Assembly (NCBI GenBank): GCA_030620095.1
Contig: JAUTXW010000871.1
Coordinates: 248,001 to 312,000 of the forward strand
DNA length: 64,000 bases
From: Kuschelorhynchus macadamiae
Taxonomy: Eukaryota > Arthropoda > Insecta > Coleoptera > Curculionidae
Reading direction: 5' to 3'
This document shows, piece by piece, positions 11,222 to 22,545 of this stretch (position 1 is its first letter; each line of letters opens with the position of its first letter). Under the pieces are notes generated by a model. That model was given only the letters and a program-made list of their open reading frames with translations, ran no database searches and was not told the DNA's origin. The position numbers were made by a program, and so were the translations under genes.

Positions 11222-13495
11222 TTTACAAACAAACAAACAAACAAAAGTATGCTTTATTGCCGCAGAAAAATTCTACAATTTTATGGACAAAGCAAAATAT
11301 ACCTAAAAATAAGACATATCAAAACATTAATCGAAAATAATTTCGACAGGTCAGTGCTTTTTTTTTTAAAAATGTAAATTATCAATTTACCAAATCGTAA
11401 AACACACGTTAGAATATAGCATAACATTGCAAACAGTAAATGAATCATGATAACCTTATAAAAGTAAACAAACACACATGTACGAGGTGAATAATTTCGA
11501 TGACATTGAAATCAAAATTGCAACTATGCGACCTTAAACTCTATGTTATTATAGTTATACAAATAATTGTGATGTTAAACAGAAGGTATATTGAACTAGT
11601 GTAGAATGTAGTATACAAAAAGAATTAAATTGTTTTTAATCCAATACCTAACAAAAATAATTAAGTTTTAAGTGAATGTTCGACAGTTCTTTTCCCTATA
11701 TAATGATTTACAAAATTCTATGCTATGAGTTAGGACATGACTCACAAAAGATTTAAGTAAACAAGCGAGTTTAGTGACAATTTAAAGAGACTTACTCACT
11801 GAAAAAAAAATCATTAACGCTGTAAAATGGTCTCTCAATGAGGTATGCTTTGGTGTTTTTTCGAAATTGTGCAAGCATAGGGATAGATTTTAAATGTACT
11901 GGCAGATTGTTGTAAAGTTTTATGGCGTTGTAAATAATTGATTTTTTTATTAATTCTGTGGAAAGAATGGGAAGATAAATATCATGCCTAGAGTTTCTGG
12001 TAGGGTATACATGTTGTGGCCTTTCTGGGAGGGTGTTTATATGTTTTCTCAGCAAACATACCGTTTCCAAAATAAATAATGCAGGAAGTGTTAATATTTC
12101 ATGTTTTTTGAAATAGTATTGGCAGTGAGCTCTATTATTTAGACCAAACAAATAACGAATGGCTCTCTTTTGAAGCATAAAAATACTACGAAATTGCTCG
12201 GTGGTACAGCAGCCCCAAAAGGGAAGGCCATAGCGGAGGTGGGATTCAAATAAAGAGAAATAAGTAAGTCTGGCAGAAGGAACGTCTAGTTCTTTTGAAA
12301 CTGATCGAATGGCGAAGCAGGCGGTAGAAAGTTTTTTAGTTAAGGTGTCAATATGATTAGACCATTTTAGGTTGCTATTTATATTTAAACCCAGGAATTT
12401 AACCGACTCTACGTATTCAATATTGCTGTTATGTACCTGAAGTGGTTGTAAAGTTCCCTTATAAGATAACGCCACCGTTTTATCGACGTTAAAACAAAGC
12501 ATATTGGAATCGGACCAAGCCTTAATTATAACCAAGTCTTTGGAGATACTAGAGTGTAAAGACGTTGTATCAAAATCACTCCATGTTATGCTTGTGTCAT
12601 CAGCAAAAAGGGAGATTCTTCCATTAATTTTAAGGTTCGTGATATCATTAATGTATAACAAAAAAAGAATAGGTCCCAAGACTGAACCTTGAGGAACTCC
12701 ACTTGTAATCAACTTACAATCAGAATCGGAACCATTAGCCCTTACAAGTTGTTGCCTTTTTCCAAGATAAGATTTGAACCAATTTAAAGAAGTACCACGA
12801 ATTCCATAAAAATGTAGTTTGTTTATCAGAATTTCATGACTAACACAATCAAAGGCTTTCGCATAGTCACAAAAAACTGAGGCAGTTGGGTGGTTGTTAT
12901 TGAGAGATGAGTAGACGCCTCTAAGCAACGTGAACATGGCGTCACTGGTGCACTTGTTGGGTAGAAATCCGAACTGCTCCGGGGATATTATCTGATGTTT
13001 CAGGAGAAATGGCATAAGACGGTTCTTCAGTAGCCTTTCGATGATTTTTGATAGCACTGGTAGTAGTGCAATTGGGCGATAATTGCAAGAGTTAGTTTTT
13101 TCGCCGCCTTTATGAAGTGGAATAATTATAGCTGTTTTAAGGCAATCAGGGAATACACCTTTTATAAAGGACTCATTTATTAATGTTGTAAGGGCCTCTA
13201 TGACTGGGAGTGGCAAGTTCAGGAATATTCTAATTGATAGGCCATCAGTGCTACACGAAGATTTACTTTTGATATTATGTATTACCTTCAATAGTTCAGT
13301 GTTGCTAACGGGACTTAAGAAAAAGCTATCAGCTAAATTTTTTGAAGGAGGGAGAAACGAAAGAGGGTCCAAACTTGGCGAGATACTAGAGGTAACATTT
13401 TTGCTTACATTAATAAAATAATCATTTAGATCATTAGCCCCTGGCAAGATCTGAGTCACAGGGTTTGATTTGTTCTGAGATACAATTTATATATT
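11222..13495 (-). mobile_element. 5'-truncated jockey-like non-LTR retrotransposon
   Basis: The minus-strand unit consists of the reverse transcriptase frame (13,459 to 11,792), a 3' UTR of about 550 bp, a CAATAAAG polyadenylation-type signal near 11,258 and a (TTTG)n tail at 11,222-11,245. It starts at about 13,495, just upstream of the RT, so the endonuclease and ORF1 are missing. This is normal 5' truncation from incomplete target-primed reverse transcription. It sits inside a family X copy whose two halves flank it exactly, showing that it inserted after X. Confidence 0.8.
11792..13459 (-). CDS. reverse transcriptase of a jockey-like LINE, open but N-truncated
   Basis: 555 codons without a stop. 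The listed first codon is GTG and the open frame simply begins after a TAA near 13,493, so there is no genuine start. In order I see the linker NDYFINVSKNV, the fingers segment GDxPDCLKTAIIIPLHKGGE-type and NYRPIALLPVLSKIIERLL, motif A FCDYAKAFD with its Asp, motif B SGVPQGSVLGPILFLLYIND, motif C LFADDTSI with both Asp, then FLGLNINSNLKW and the thumb/C-terminal region. It would copy the element RNA at a nicked target. All catalytic residues are retained, suggesting a young insertion. Without the endonuclease it cannot move on its own. Confidence 0.85.
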   Translation of the reverse strand: MTQILPGANDLNDYFINVSKNVTSSISPSLDPLSFLPPSKNLADSFFLSPVSNTELLKVIHNIKSKSSCSTDGLSIRIFLNLPLPVIEALTTLINESFIKGVFPDCLKTAIIIPLHKGGEKTNSCNYRPIALLPVLSKIIERLLKNRLMPFLLKHQIISPEQFGFLPNKCTSDAMFTLLRGVYSSLNNNHPTASVFCDYAKAFDCVSHEILINKLHFYGIRGTSLNWFKSYLGKRQQLVRANGSDSDCKLITSGVPQGSVLGPILFLLYINDITNLKINGRISLFADDTSITWSDFDTTSLHSSISKDLVIIKAWSDSNMLCFNVDKTVALSYKGTLQPLQVHNSNIEYVESVKFLGLNINSNLKWSNHIDTLTKKLSTACFAIRSVSKELDVPSARLTYFSLFESHLRYGLPFWGCCTTEQFRSIFMLQKRAIRYLFGLNNRAHCQYYFKKHEILTLPALFILETVCLLRKHINTLPERPQHVYPTRNSRHDIYLPILSTELIKKSIIYNAIKLYNNLPVHLKSIPMLAQFRKNTKAYLIERPFYSVNDFFFSE

Positions 13496-13840
13496 TGTAT
13501 AACCGTTCGCGATGTCTTGGACAAGAAAAATGTATAGAACATTCTCGAAGGTAGACTTAGCCAACAAAAAACTAAATTTTTCTGAATTTTCTACGTATTC
13601 GAGATACACTTTTCCCGAACAGGGAATAAAATGACTTCGTTTTTACATTTTATATTTGCTTCAGTCAGAAATGCTCAGGAGATGGTTTTTTCCCGCCTAG
13701 TTTTTAAAATTTCTGGTGGAGATTACTTTTCGTTCCTTACGCCTTCGTTAGAAAAATATCGTCAGTTCAAGTGAAGAGCAATCTCTTTTTGTTCTTGCAT
13801 ATATGTCTCTTAGTTGATAAATTTGCTTTAAATTTAAAAT
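13496..13840 (+). repeat. family X copy 1, right part
   Basis: Matches 15,100-15,545 block by block: AAAAATGTATAGAACATT, GAATAAAATGACTTC, CAGTCAGAAATGCTC, CTAGTTTTTAAAATTTCTGG and CTGT or GT-CAGTTCAAGTGA. With 10,784-11,221 it reconstitutes one copy around the LINE. Confidence 0.6.
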
Positions 13841-13849
13841 ATTGATAAC

Positions 13850-15560
13850 GAAGGAAGTTCCGGGTAAAAGAAATTTACCGATTTTTAAGAAAGTTTTATT
13901 TTTTTTCAACTTTTCACTAGGCTGCCATGTTATTCCGACATACTGTTTTTTTACTAAAATATTATCAAGTCACCCCCATATGACCCTTAATGTTTGACCA
14001 AAGTTTGAAATCAATCGGGCAAGAAGTTTTATAGCTATACAGACAGACAGACAGATAGACAAAAACCCCAAAACTTGAAGATTTCTGAAAATCTGTGAAT
14101 GTGGTTTTTTTTACAATTATAATACTTCCTTTTTAGGACGAAATTAAAAAGTGACAAGTTACAAAATTAGTATTTAGTTTTCGTGTGATAACGTTTGAAG
14201 ACAGCTATCAAGCTAAACGTTGTAAAATAATAATAAAAATAGTAAGGCCAATGTTAGTTCCACTGAATAAGTTTAATACAATATCCCCTCTTATTACTTC
14301 TAAAAACCGCATTCATTATTTTGGGAATCCGTTTAGAAAATACAGCGATTATTTGGTGCTCAACAAAATAATTAATAGGAGTGATATCTTTTATCCGTGA
14401 CTAATAATCTCTTCCTAGGCAGACAATAAACGAATCCAATAAAGAAAATTTACGGTCCCTCATCTTCCTTACTTCCATTTAATCTTATTGTTTTCCGGAG
14501 TCACAGCACTGCGTTAACCCCACAAATCGACTAATCTAGTATATGAGAAAGCAAGTGTTTGCCGTGGTCTGTGTACTAACATACTTTAATTGCTGTTCTC
14601 TGGATTTAGGTTGGTTCATAAGCGTACTATTTTTGTTTTTTTATGACAGAGTTATCCAAGGTTTCTATTTATTTATGTCCTACTTAGTGCCTTTACGGAT
14701 GTGTTAGAGACCTCCTAGTGGTAACATTAATATCGCAATCTTCTGTTATTTTAAATTAATTATAGGTCAGTTCTCAGAGATATGAAACATTACGCAATTA
14801 GAAATAAAGAGGTTTATGAATTAATAGATTTGTCTAGGTGCAGATTAATGTCAAAATGCACTCACGATTTTAGAGAGAAAGACTGACAAATGAACTTAAA
14901 AAAATTATGTTTCATTATTAAAAAGTTATGCAATAGTTCGCCAGAGTTGTAATGTAATTTTCGCTTCTTTACTTCATTGCATAGAAACACTCTGGACGCA
15001 ACAAATAGTTTTGGAGATATGGCGGTTCAAAATTGGCCGAAAATATAGAAAAAAGGCTTGAAGAATCGTTATTTTTCATAGGTTATTTATGCGACTGTTC
15101 CCGATGCTTCACGAAGAAAAATTTAATAGAACATTATTGAAAGTAGACTTTGTAGCAAAAAATACAACTTTATTGAACTCTTTAAGCTTCGAGATGCACG
15201 CATCATGCACAAGGAATAAAATGACTTCAATTTTCCTTATAATTTTTGCCCCAGTTAGAAATGCTCCTTCCTGCATAAATCCTCCTTGACTTTATTAATT
15301 TTACCTATATTTCCATATATGCCTTGGCGTTTTTTTACTTCACATCTCTCATTTCTCGCTAAATGAAGCACATCGTTTCCCTCATTATCAGAAGTCATAG
15401 TGAACCTGTATGACTTCAAGGTGGTTTTTCCCATCTAGTTTTTAAAATTTTTGGTAGATATATTAACTTTACGTTCCTTACGTCCATGTTGGAAAATACT
15501 GTCAGTTCAAGTGATCGGCATTCCCGTTTTGTTGTTGTATCTACACTTCCCAGTAGATAA
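13850..15560 (+). repeat. family X copy 2
   Basis: Repeats the whole order of copy 1 in the same orientation, starting GGAAGTTCCGGGTAAAAGAA. It includes an ACAGACAGACAGATAG run at 14,040, the TTCAAAATTGGCCGAAAATA block and GAACATTATTGAAAGTAGAC. The stretch 14,130-14,760 has no counterpart in copy 1 and may be an insertion or a part that copy 1 lost. The open frames inside (14,185-14,400 and 15,089-15,289) are not recognisable proteins. Confidence 0.6.
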
Positions 15561-15639
15561 ATTTACGTTACATTCTTTACCTTTAACCTGCCAATTAACC
15601 TGCAAGGCCAGTTTACATCCCTGGCACAAGTGGTTGAAG

Positions 15640-16980
15640 CAGTGGCGGCGGCTATTCAGGTGAAGTACTACTTCACCAGGAAAAATAAACAAGCAAACAT
15701 CTAACTATATTTATTATATATCTCCCAAAATTTAAGTTTTTACATTCATTTATTCACCTAATTGGCAAAAAATAAACTGTACATCTTGAATAAATATTTT
15801 ACTTGGCGGCATGTCTTTTTAAAACTTTCAATCGAACTTTATTATAACAACAACATGACAACGCGTACGTGATGACGTCGAGCACATGGAAGAATAGTGT
15901 TAACCAGCGCCATACGCTCTCTGTGAATTGCTAACGCAGTACACTACACCCACGTGTCATTCAGTTTGGGGTGGTTGTTCACTTTTATTTTCGCGGATTT
16001 CGCTGCAACCGGTTAGTTCCTTTGCAGTTTGTGTTATATTTATTTATGGTGTTGTTACAACTTTATTTGGTGTCAGGTTTATTAATTTACATTATTGATG
16101 AATCCGATCACGGATGTGGTTTGCATTTTGTTGGAAACTCCATTTAATCGATGGAAGGAACACGATCAGGGTTTTAATCGTTATCCTGGTTTTCGGCGTA
16201 CAAATGGTTATGTAGTAGTCAAATATTACAAAAATTGTTTTGCTGGCCTTGTTTACTAGTTTCCAATAAATATTCAGTATGGAATAAGGAAGGATTTGCA
16301 GGTATGTACTATGTTAATTATATGAAGGTCTTTACATAAACATGAAGACTCGGTGGAGCATTTAAAATGCAAATTAATGCTAAAAACATTTGTAAAAAAT
16401 CAAAGCACTATAGCTGATACTTTAAAAGAAAATGCTAAACTATATAAAATACATTTTAACGAAAACGTCCGATTAAATAGACTATTTATGTGCTTGGTAA
16501 TTCACGCAGTTTTGTACCTTACAAAACAAGAGTTAGTCTTTCGCGGCCATGATGAGAACAGTGAGTCAATAAATAGGAGAAATTTTAAAAAGTTTTTAGG
16601 TTTATTAATATCGAGAAGTTGGCAAGAACTAAAAGATCATCACGAAAAAATTAAAAATGTTTTTACTGGTGACTCGAACACTATTAAAAACGAAATAATT
16701 AAATGTATTTCTGATTATTTAAATGATCGTGTAAAAAATGAAATAATGAACACACAGTTTTTTTCTGTGCACGTGGATGACACTACTGATATTACGCAAA
16801 CCTCCCAGTGCTCCATAATTTTAAGATACGTTAATTCAGAAGATAGCGTCGGAGAATTTATATTCTTTATTGGATCAAATTTTGGACCAATTTGACTATA
16901 AACATAAATTAATAGGGCAATGTTACGATGTCGCAAGTGTGATGGCTGACCATCTAAATGGCCTTCAAAAAAAAAAGAAA
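15640..16980 (+). pseudogene. hAT transposase remnant (ZMYM1/DUF4371 type)
   Basis: The 180-codon frame at 16,353-16,895 contains FKKFLGLLISRSWQELKDHH and FFSVHVDDTTDITQTSQCSI with ILRYV. This is the DUF4371/hAT catalytic-domain start (xxxVDETTDISxxxQxSIxLRYV) with the first acidic residue. After a frameshift at about 16,890, the other frame reads GQCYDVASVMADHLNGLQKK and QAVFVHCLAD, the following conserved block. Upstream, 16,130-16,230 encodes TPFNRWKEHDQGFNRYPGFR, typical of the N-terminal part of these proteins. The rest is lost. A CAGTGGCGGCGGC at 15,640 resembles a hAT terminus and may be the left end. The copy is dead. Confidence 0.65.
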
Positions 16981-17451
16981 AAGCGCCGCAGGCTGTATTT
17001 GTTCATTGTCTTGCTGATATGAAAGATAGGAGAATTGATTTAGTATACAAAATTTAGGTAAGTCACTAGCGCAAGATTATAAAAATTGGTATATTATTAT
17101 AAATATAAGTTCACGAGTACTCACTAGCTCACCTACCTTAAAATCAGCTTCATTCTTAAAAAAGACAGGAGCAAGAATAGTTTTATAATGTAAGTAAAAG
17201 ACACTTCATGAGTTACTGTCTATGAAGGTAAAAAAAGCATACACAAATATAACCTTCAAAGGGCAGCAATATGAATATTTTTATAGTCAATAAAAATCAA
17301 CAGTAACTGTCTTAGAAACAAAAACTATAAACCAAGCAATAAATATCTATACAAATATAACGTCAATTTTTAAAATTAAAATCCGCTCTGTGGTCCTTCA
17401 TGGAAATAAATTTTTCCGACCTCTTCTCCTCAAAATTGTTAATTCCGTGCA

Positions 17452-17694
17452 TTAAATTTTTGAGGGAGTCTTTAAAACTTGGAGCTCAATTTCATTTTCG
17501 ATGCAAGTTTTTAACTCGGTTGCTGTTTTATCTGTAACCCTTATAAATCCCCAAAAATTTTGACGAGTTGATCCTTTATAAAAATATCTTAGTATTATAA
17601 CCATTTGACAATAATTTGATACATCGGTGGTTTCATGGGCTTGAAATGATATAAAATTTGCCGTTTCAATATAAATATTACACACTTGAAGCAT
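17452..17694 (-). pseudogene. second hAT transposase fragment, other strand
   Basis: An 80-codon frame with FISFQAHETTDVSNYCQMVI followed by ILRYF and GFIRVTDKTATELKTCI. It is the same DUF4371 block as in the neighbour at 16,750-16,850 but distinct in sequence (HETTDV for the canonical DETTDI). It is an independent, opposite-strand fragment of another hAT family, with no ends visible. Confidence 0.55.
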
Positions 17695-17879
17695 ACTGCC
17701 TAGAATATCATAATAGCAAAAATTTGTAATATAAGGAACTGAAAGAAACTTATTTGAATATACGTAATATGCTTTTTCATGAATTTATCAAAAATTAAAG
17801 TCCGAAAATATATGAAAAATATATTTTAGAAAAAATTAAATATTTGTAATTGTTGTAATTGTAAAAGTAGAATTATGTG

Positions 17880-18060
17880 AAACCGCTGTTTGCTGTCAAC
17901 TTTGGAGAAAATGCAAATCCTATAATAATTAATTAAATGGCAAAATTAGCTATATATATATATATAACTAGTTTAGCTCTTATATTAAAAAAAATCGCAT
18001 TAAAAGTAAATTATGATTTACACGTTAAAAGTAGTTGTATATGATTTGTTACTTGACCTC
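17880..18060 (+). repeat. direct repeat, partner at 20,635-20,810
   Basis: Shares AACCGCTGTTTGCTGTCAAC against AAACTGCTGTTTACTATCAA, AATCCTATA-TAATTAA, ACTAGTTTAGCTCTTATA-TA and GCATTAAAAGTAAATTA with the segment 2.75 kb downstream. Both are in the same orientation. This marks the borders of a duplicated block that contains the recombinase piece and further X-like blocks. Confidence 0.55.
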
Positions 18061-18579
18061 AAATATCCGGTTCTACTAATCGAAGTATTTTCAATAATGT
18101 TTTTTACATTTTTCTAGCCCGAGGCACCGGAAACGAATTCACCAGCAAAAAATAAATTGAATAATTAGTTTTTACAATGCTTTTTTAAGACCGTCATTTT
18201 GATCTTTTTTCTACCGATTACACAACATTTGTGCACGATCTGGCTGCCATTTTGTGATTCATTTTATCTTGGTCGTTATCTTGTTCACAATTTTACTTTG
18301 AATTTTTTGTGTACAATTTTAAGTAAACTGGATAATTAGTTATTTACTAATTGTGAGAACTGGATTTTTACCAAATGTTACTATAACTACCATTTATGAG
18401 ATTTGAGATAATAGTTATTTATATATAAGGGATGTAGTAACATTTACGATTTTTTTGCGCCCGAGCCATAAGGTTTCTGTTTATTCACAATATTGCATAT
18501 AAATGCTTTATGATACAAGAAAATGCTGGATATAGATTTTCATTATCATTACAGTAATTTTAAATTTTAAAGGCAATTT

Positions 18580-20600
18580 CAGTTGCCAAAGCAACATTAG
18601 TTTTTATTTTATTAAAAGACACAATTAGAGATAGAGAGGTTTGTGGATTAATAGATCCATCTAGGTGTTGGAAGGCTGCCAAAGGAAAAAAAGGTAAAAA
18701 GCAGCATACAAATCCTTTATGTTTGAACTATGCAATCTACAAAGCGATTTGCAAAAGTGCTATTTGTCACAGCTATGGTGTGAGTATTCGATGTTGAAGT
18801 CCACCCTTTTTATAGAGGAAAATATAGATATTTCTAATTAGGTTGCATTTTTGAAAAGAAAAAAAATAGCAAAAAAAATTAGACGAAGCAACGATGATAT
18901 ATACTTATTGATGAAGGTCGTAATGAAAATCGTTATTTTTTTATATAATGTTAAAATTGTGTAACATTTGACTTCAAAAATGGAATGTCATGTATATTTA
19001 CAGTGACAAAAAAAAACTATATATAATTCAAAAATCATTGATACAAGATCGCACATGACTTTATCCGCGCTTCTTTATGCGATATCAAAATCGAAAGTGC
19101 TTAAACTAGCCCGAACTCTCAATTAAGGTAAAATTAGAAACTAAAGAGAACTTCTGGACACTCGAAGAAGGGACATTATTAGCAAATACTGGAGCTGATG
19201 TATTAGTCATCAAGCGACATGGTGGATGGAAATCCACAACTATTGCGAAAATAATAAAAAAGAAGTTCCGAAAAATTTTATACAATAAGGCCCAGTCAGA
19301 AGTCTCTTGCAGTGCTTCAACAGTAACAGAAACATTTTTTATGATACACACATTAACTTGTTCCAAATTTTGCAACCAAAATAATATTCACTTCAATTAA
19401 TATTATGGTATTGACGAATTTGTTTAAGGAACTGAAAGAAATACTTAATATACGTAATATGTTCATGAAATCAAAAATTAAAGCCACTTATAATAATTTT
19501 ATTTATTTCCCTGTTTTGACTTACACTCAACAAAATACCTTGTTGAGTAACTTTTTAATTTGATTGTTAAACGGGGATGGGGAAAATATGTTTTTTGGTA
19601 TCTGGGACCTATGTGAGCTAATACGTCAATATTTGCAAAATCTAAGAAGGTGATCTTTTTTACGATTACAAACATTTTGCCTGGCTGCAATTTTGTTTCA
19701 CCACCTTAGATTCCTATCAAAATTTTACTTAAATGAACCTAATAACCCGTAAGTCTTCCTATTTCTAATTGTAAGAACTGGCCTACTATAATATTAATTA
19801 TATAACTAGAGATGAAGATAGATTTTGAAGGAAGACTGCCAAAGGAGCTAAAAAAGTACAATTTTATGTTTGAACTATATCTACAAAGCGATGCAAAAGT
19901 TTGTCACAGCTATGGAGTACTCTTTGTTTCCTAATTAGGTTGCAAAAAAAATAGCAAAATTAGACGAAAATATGAAACAATCGCTTGAAAATCGTTATTT
20001 TTTTATATATTGCTTGTGTAACATTTCCTGATGCTTCGGACAAAAAAACTGTATAGAACATTATTGAAAGTAAACTTTATCACGAGAAAGAGCAACTTCA
20101 CCGAACTATTTAAGGTTAATAGAAACAGAGCTACGAAAGGGAAATTGGCCCTCTGAGGATCAGTAATTGGAGTAATTTGCCATTCATTCTTTTTTATGAT
20201 AATTCATTAACTTGTTATTTTGCAACCAAAATAATGCTAGGAAATTTTGCGTTCTATTCTTTTTCAGAATTCTTTGTATATTTATTTCAGTGAGTGTAAT
20301 ACTCTAGTAATTTTTTTTTACTGTTTCGCAACTCAACAAAATACCTTACTTTAATTTGATTGAAACAGATATTTACGAAAATTAGATGTATATCAAAATA
20401 CTAAGCCGAAATATTTTGGATTTTCGTTTCTTTATTTTGAATGTCGGGGGAAAAGTTGTTAAAATGCCGAGAATATTAATTATATAACAATGAAGATGAT
20501 TTGGAGAATGATTTTGAGATTTTTTGTCCGTAGACCAAAATAAATATTTTTTTTGTACCCTATAGAACTAACAAATCTTGTAATTCTTGTGATATAATTT
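18580..20600 (+). repeat. two further, shuffled family X-like copies
   Basis: Blocks known from copies 1 and 2 recur: GAGGTTTGTGGATTAATAGAT (18,640), TTGAACTATGCAATCTACAA (18,725) and TTGAACTATATCTACAAAGC (19,870), CTATGGAGTACTC, GAACATTATTGAAAGTAAAC (20,055) and TTTTGCAACCAAAATAAT (19,370 and 20,225). The blocks are deleted and rearranged, so borders are approximate. The recombinase remnant at 19,114-19,375 lies within the first copy. Confidence 0.5.
19114..19375 (+). pseudogene. tyrosine recombinase fragment, Crypton-like
   Basis: The plus strand reads TLLANTGADVLVIKRHGGWK with STTIA, then an open stretch to about 19,390. In Crypton-type transposons, and in host proteins derived from them, the C-terminal catalytic region reads HSLRRTSATLLxxAGxDLLxLKRHGGWKSSxVAExYI. 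Here the RR-T-SAT part is frameshifted (GHSKKGHY in one frame) but the histidine of KRHGGW is retained. The Arg box and the nucleophilic Tyr are not intact, so it is a dead remnant. It could equally be a fragment of a domesticated relative; the surrounding repeats favour a transposon. Confidence 0.55.
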
Positions 20601-20935
20601 TTCCCCTACTTAACAAAGAGAATTATATTAAACTGCTGTTTACTATCAACTCTTGCGCGAAGAATTTGCCAATCCTATAGTAATTAAATGGTAAAATAAC
20701 TACACATATTACTAGTTTTGCTCTTATACTAAAGAAAGAAATGTCGCATTGAAAGTAAACTACGATATACACTCCAGAAGTAGATGTATATCAAAATACT
20801 GATTTTGGTCGCTGCTGGACTTGGACTTTATAACTCCGGTCCTGTTAATGACAGAGAGTTCAAGCCCATATGCGAACGTAAGAGTTTTTAGAGTTCAGCT
20901 AAACATTTCATTGTGTTTCTTTTGTAGTTGTTTAC

Positions 20936-21323
20936 TGTAAGACCAAATAATAATAACATATTTGTATATTATTAATTGAAGATATATTTTTAACTGTCTT
21001 TATATTACAGCTTAAAAATATGAGACTCACTAGAGGCTTACGATCTTACAAAGAACTGAACAAGTATTTCTTTCAGTTCCTTAGACGAATTCGTTAATAC
21101 TATAATACGTAATCTATGTTAATATTAACATCGTAAATCGAAACCGATAATAAAAAGTTGATTCAGGCTTCTTGTTACCAAAGCATATCGAACTGCCGTC
21201 TAAACCTTTTTTTTTTCTTTTAAATAAACGCAGATGTTAATACAAACGATTTTACAAATGCGTTGGGTTATACAGAGGGTTTTATAAATAAGTAACTTAG
21301 TAAAAGTGGAAATTAAGGTTACA
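20936..21323 (-). repeat. 3' LTR
   Basis: On the element strand it begins TGTAACC and ends CTTACA. It matches the right LTR over its length with few changes apart from a TA expansion in the partner. Confidence 0.75.
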
Positions 21324-21689
21324 TTCGACCATCCTGCGACTTATCCTGTCCTCAGGAAACCTATAAATATCAAATATTATGCTCTTACCAACTCTTAATC
21401 TTCTTGTTAATCACTAGGTATCGCATAATGCGAACCTCCAACTAAACTTAAATATATTTAATACTACTAAATCCTTATAAACTATCAGCTTCAATTATAA
21501 TTGTGATAAATTCACAACATTCAACATTAAATGTAAACTAATTGATATTGACTAACTAGAAAATGTTTACTTACTAACTACAAATAACTACAAGCCATCT
21601 GCATTGAACTATATCACGAACTGTGAAAATACGATTTGCACTAAATTACGTCATCATCTGCATATAATTGTATGCTAATTATATTTAAC

Positions 21690-21900
21690 ACTTTTCAACT
21701 GCAAATAGTGCCAACAGCATTTAATAATTTGCCAACTGCAAATAGTTCAATGCCAACTGCATTTTATATTTCCAACTGCAAATAATTCAATGTCAACAAC
21801 ATTTAATACTTTGCCAACTGCAAATCATTCAATACCAACTGCATTTTATATTTCTAACTGCAAATAATTCAAGGCCAATTGCATTTTAAAACTCTCACGT
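21690..21900. repeat. minisatellite, five units of about 38-42 bp
   Basis: Units of the form CCAACTGCAAATAATTCAAT followed by GCCAACTGCATTTTATATTT repeat with small variations. They lie in the 3' untranslated part of the LTR element between integrase and the 3' LTR. Confidence 0.7.
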
Positions 21901-21997
21901 TCATCAAGTTTCAATTTAGTACAAAATATATACCTATAACCGAACTGGTTTGCAATAGAACACACTTATAAAACACCTGGAATTAAATCAATGCAAG

Positions 21998-22545
21998 TTA
22001 GTCTTTCAACATAATCCAGGGTTTGATTTTATCTACAGCCATCACAGTTTTACGTCTCTTAACTCCTTCTCTTAAATCCTCTACTTCGTATCGATCGTTA
22101 ATTAGTACACGATTAATGCGAAACGGTCCTTTAAACTTTGGGAGAAGCTTTCGGCTACTACCTGTGGCTGGATTATCCGTTTTCAAAACCATGACTACTT
22201 CACCTTCTTGATACTGCCTCGTTTTAGTATGAGTTTTGTCAAATCTCTTCTTTTGAGCCAACTGCTCTGTAGTTATACGTTTAGATATATCAGAACGTAA
22301 ATGATGTAAATCAATCTGATCTAATGTATCCTTTATTACATTTAAAATCTTTGATTCAGCTTTTGTCCGATCTTTATACCCATCTAACACCTCTAGTCGA
22401 GATGCTTTTGTAGTCTTATTATTTATTCAGTTTAACACACTTTGTATCTCAGAGATCCTCCGGTTCTCCACTAGCTATAGCTGCCAAAAAATTCAGAACA
22501 GTTCTGTTGACTCGTTCACATTGACCATTTACTCTAGGAGTGGCC
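21998..22545 (-). pseudogene. integrase C-terminal part of the LTR element
   Basis: From about 22,545 the minus strand reads TPRVNGQCERVNRTVLNFLA, the end of the DDE core (xTPRANGQVERxNR), then two stops. It continues into the 130-codon frame 22,390-21,998 with LAQKKRFDKTHTKTRQYQEG, KFKGPFRINRVLINDRYEV and DKIKPW, the C-terminal GPF/Y-type DNA-binding module of Ty3/gypsy integrases. The core upstream is deleted and two TAA codons interrupt it at about 22,425. Confidence 0.75.

Noticed and set aside
12504..12692. Plus-strand frames opposite the LINE RT (also 13,200-13,421)
   Set aside because: Antisense shadows of the RT coding sequence.
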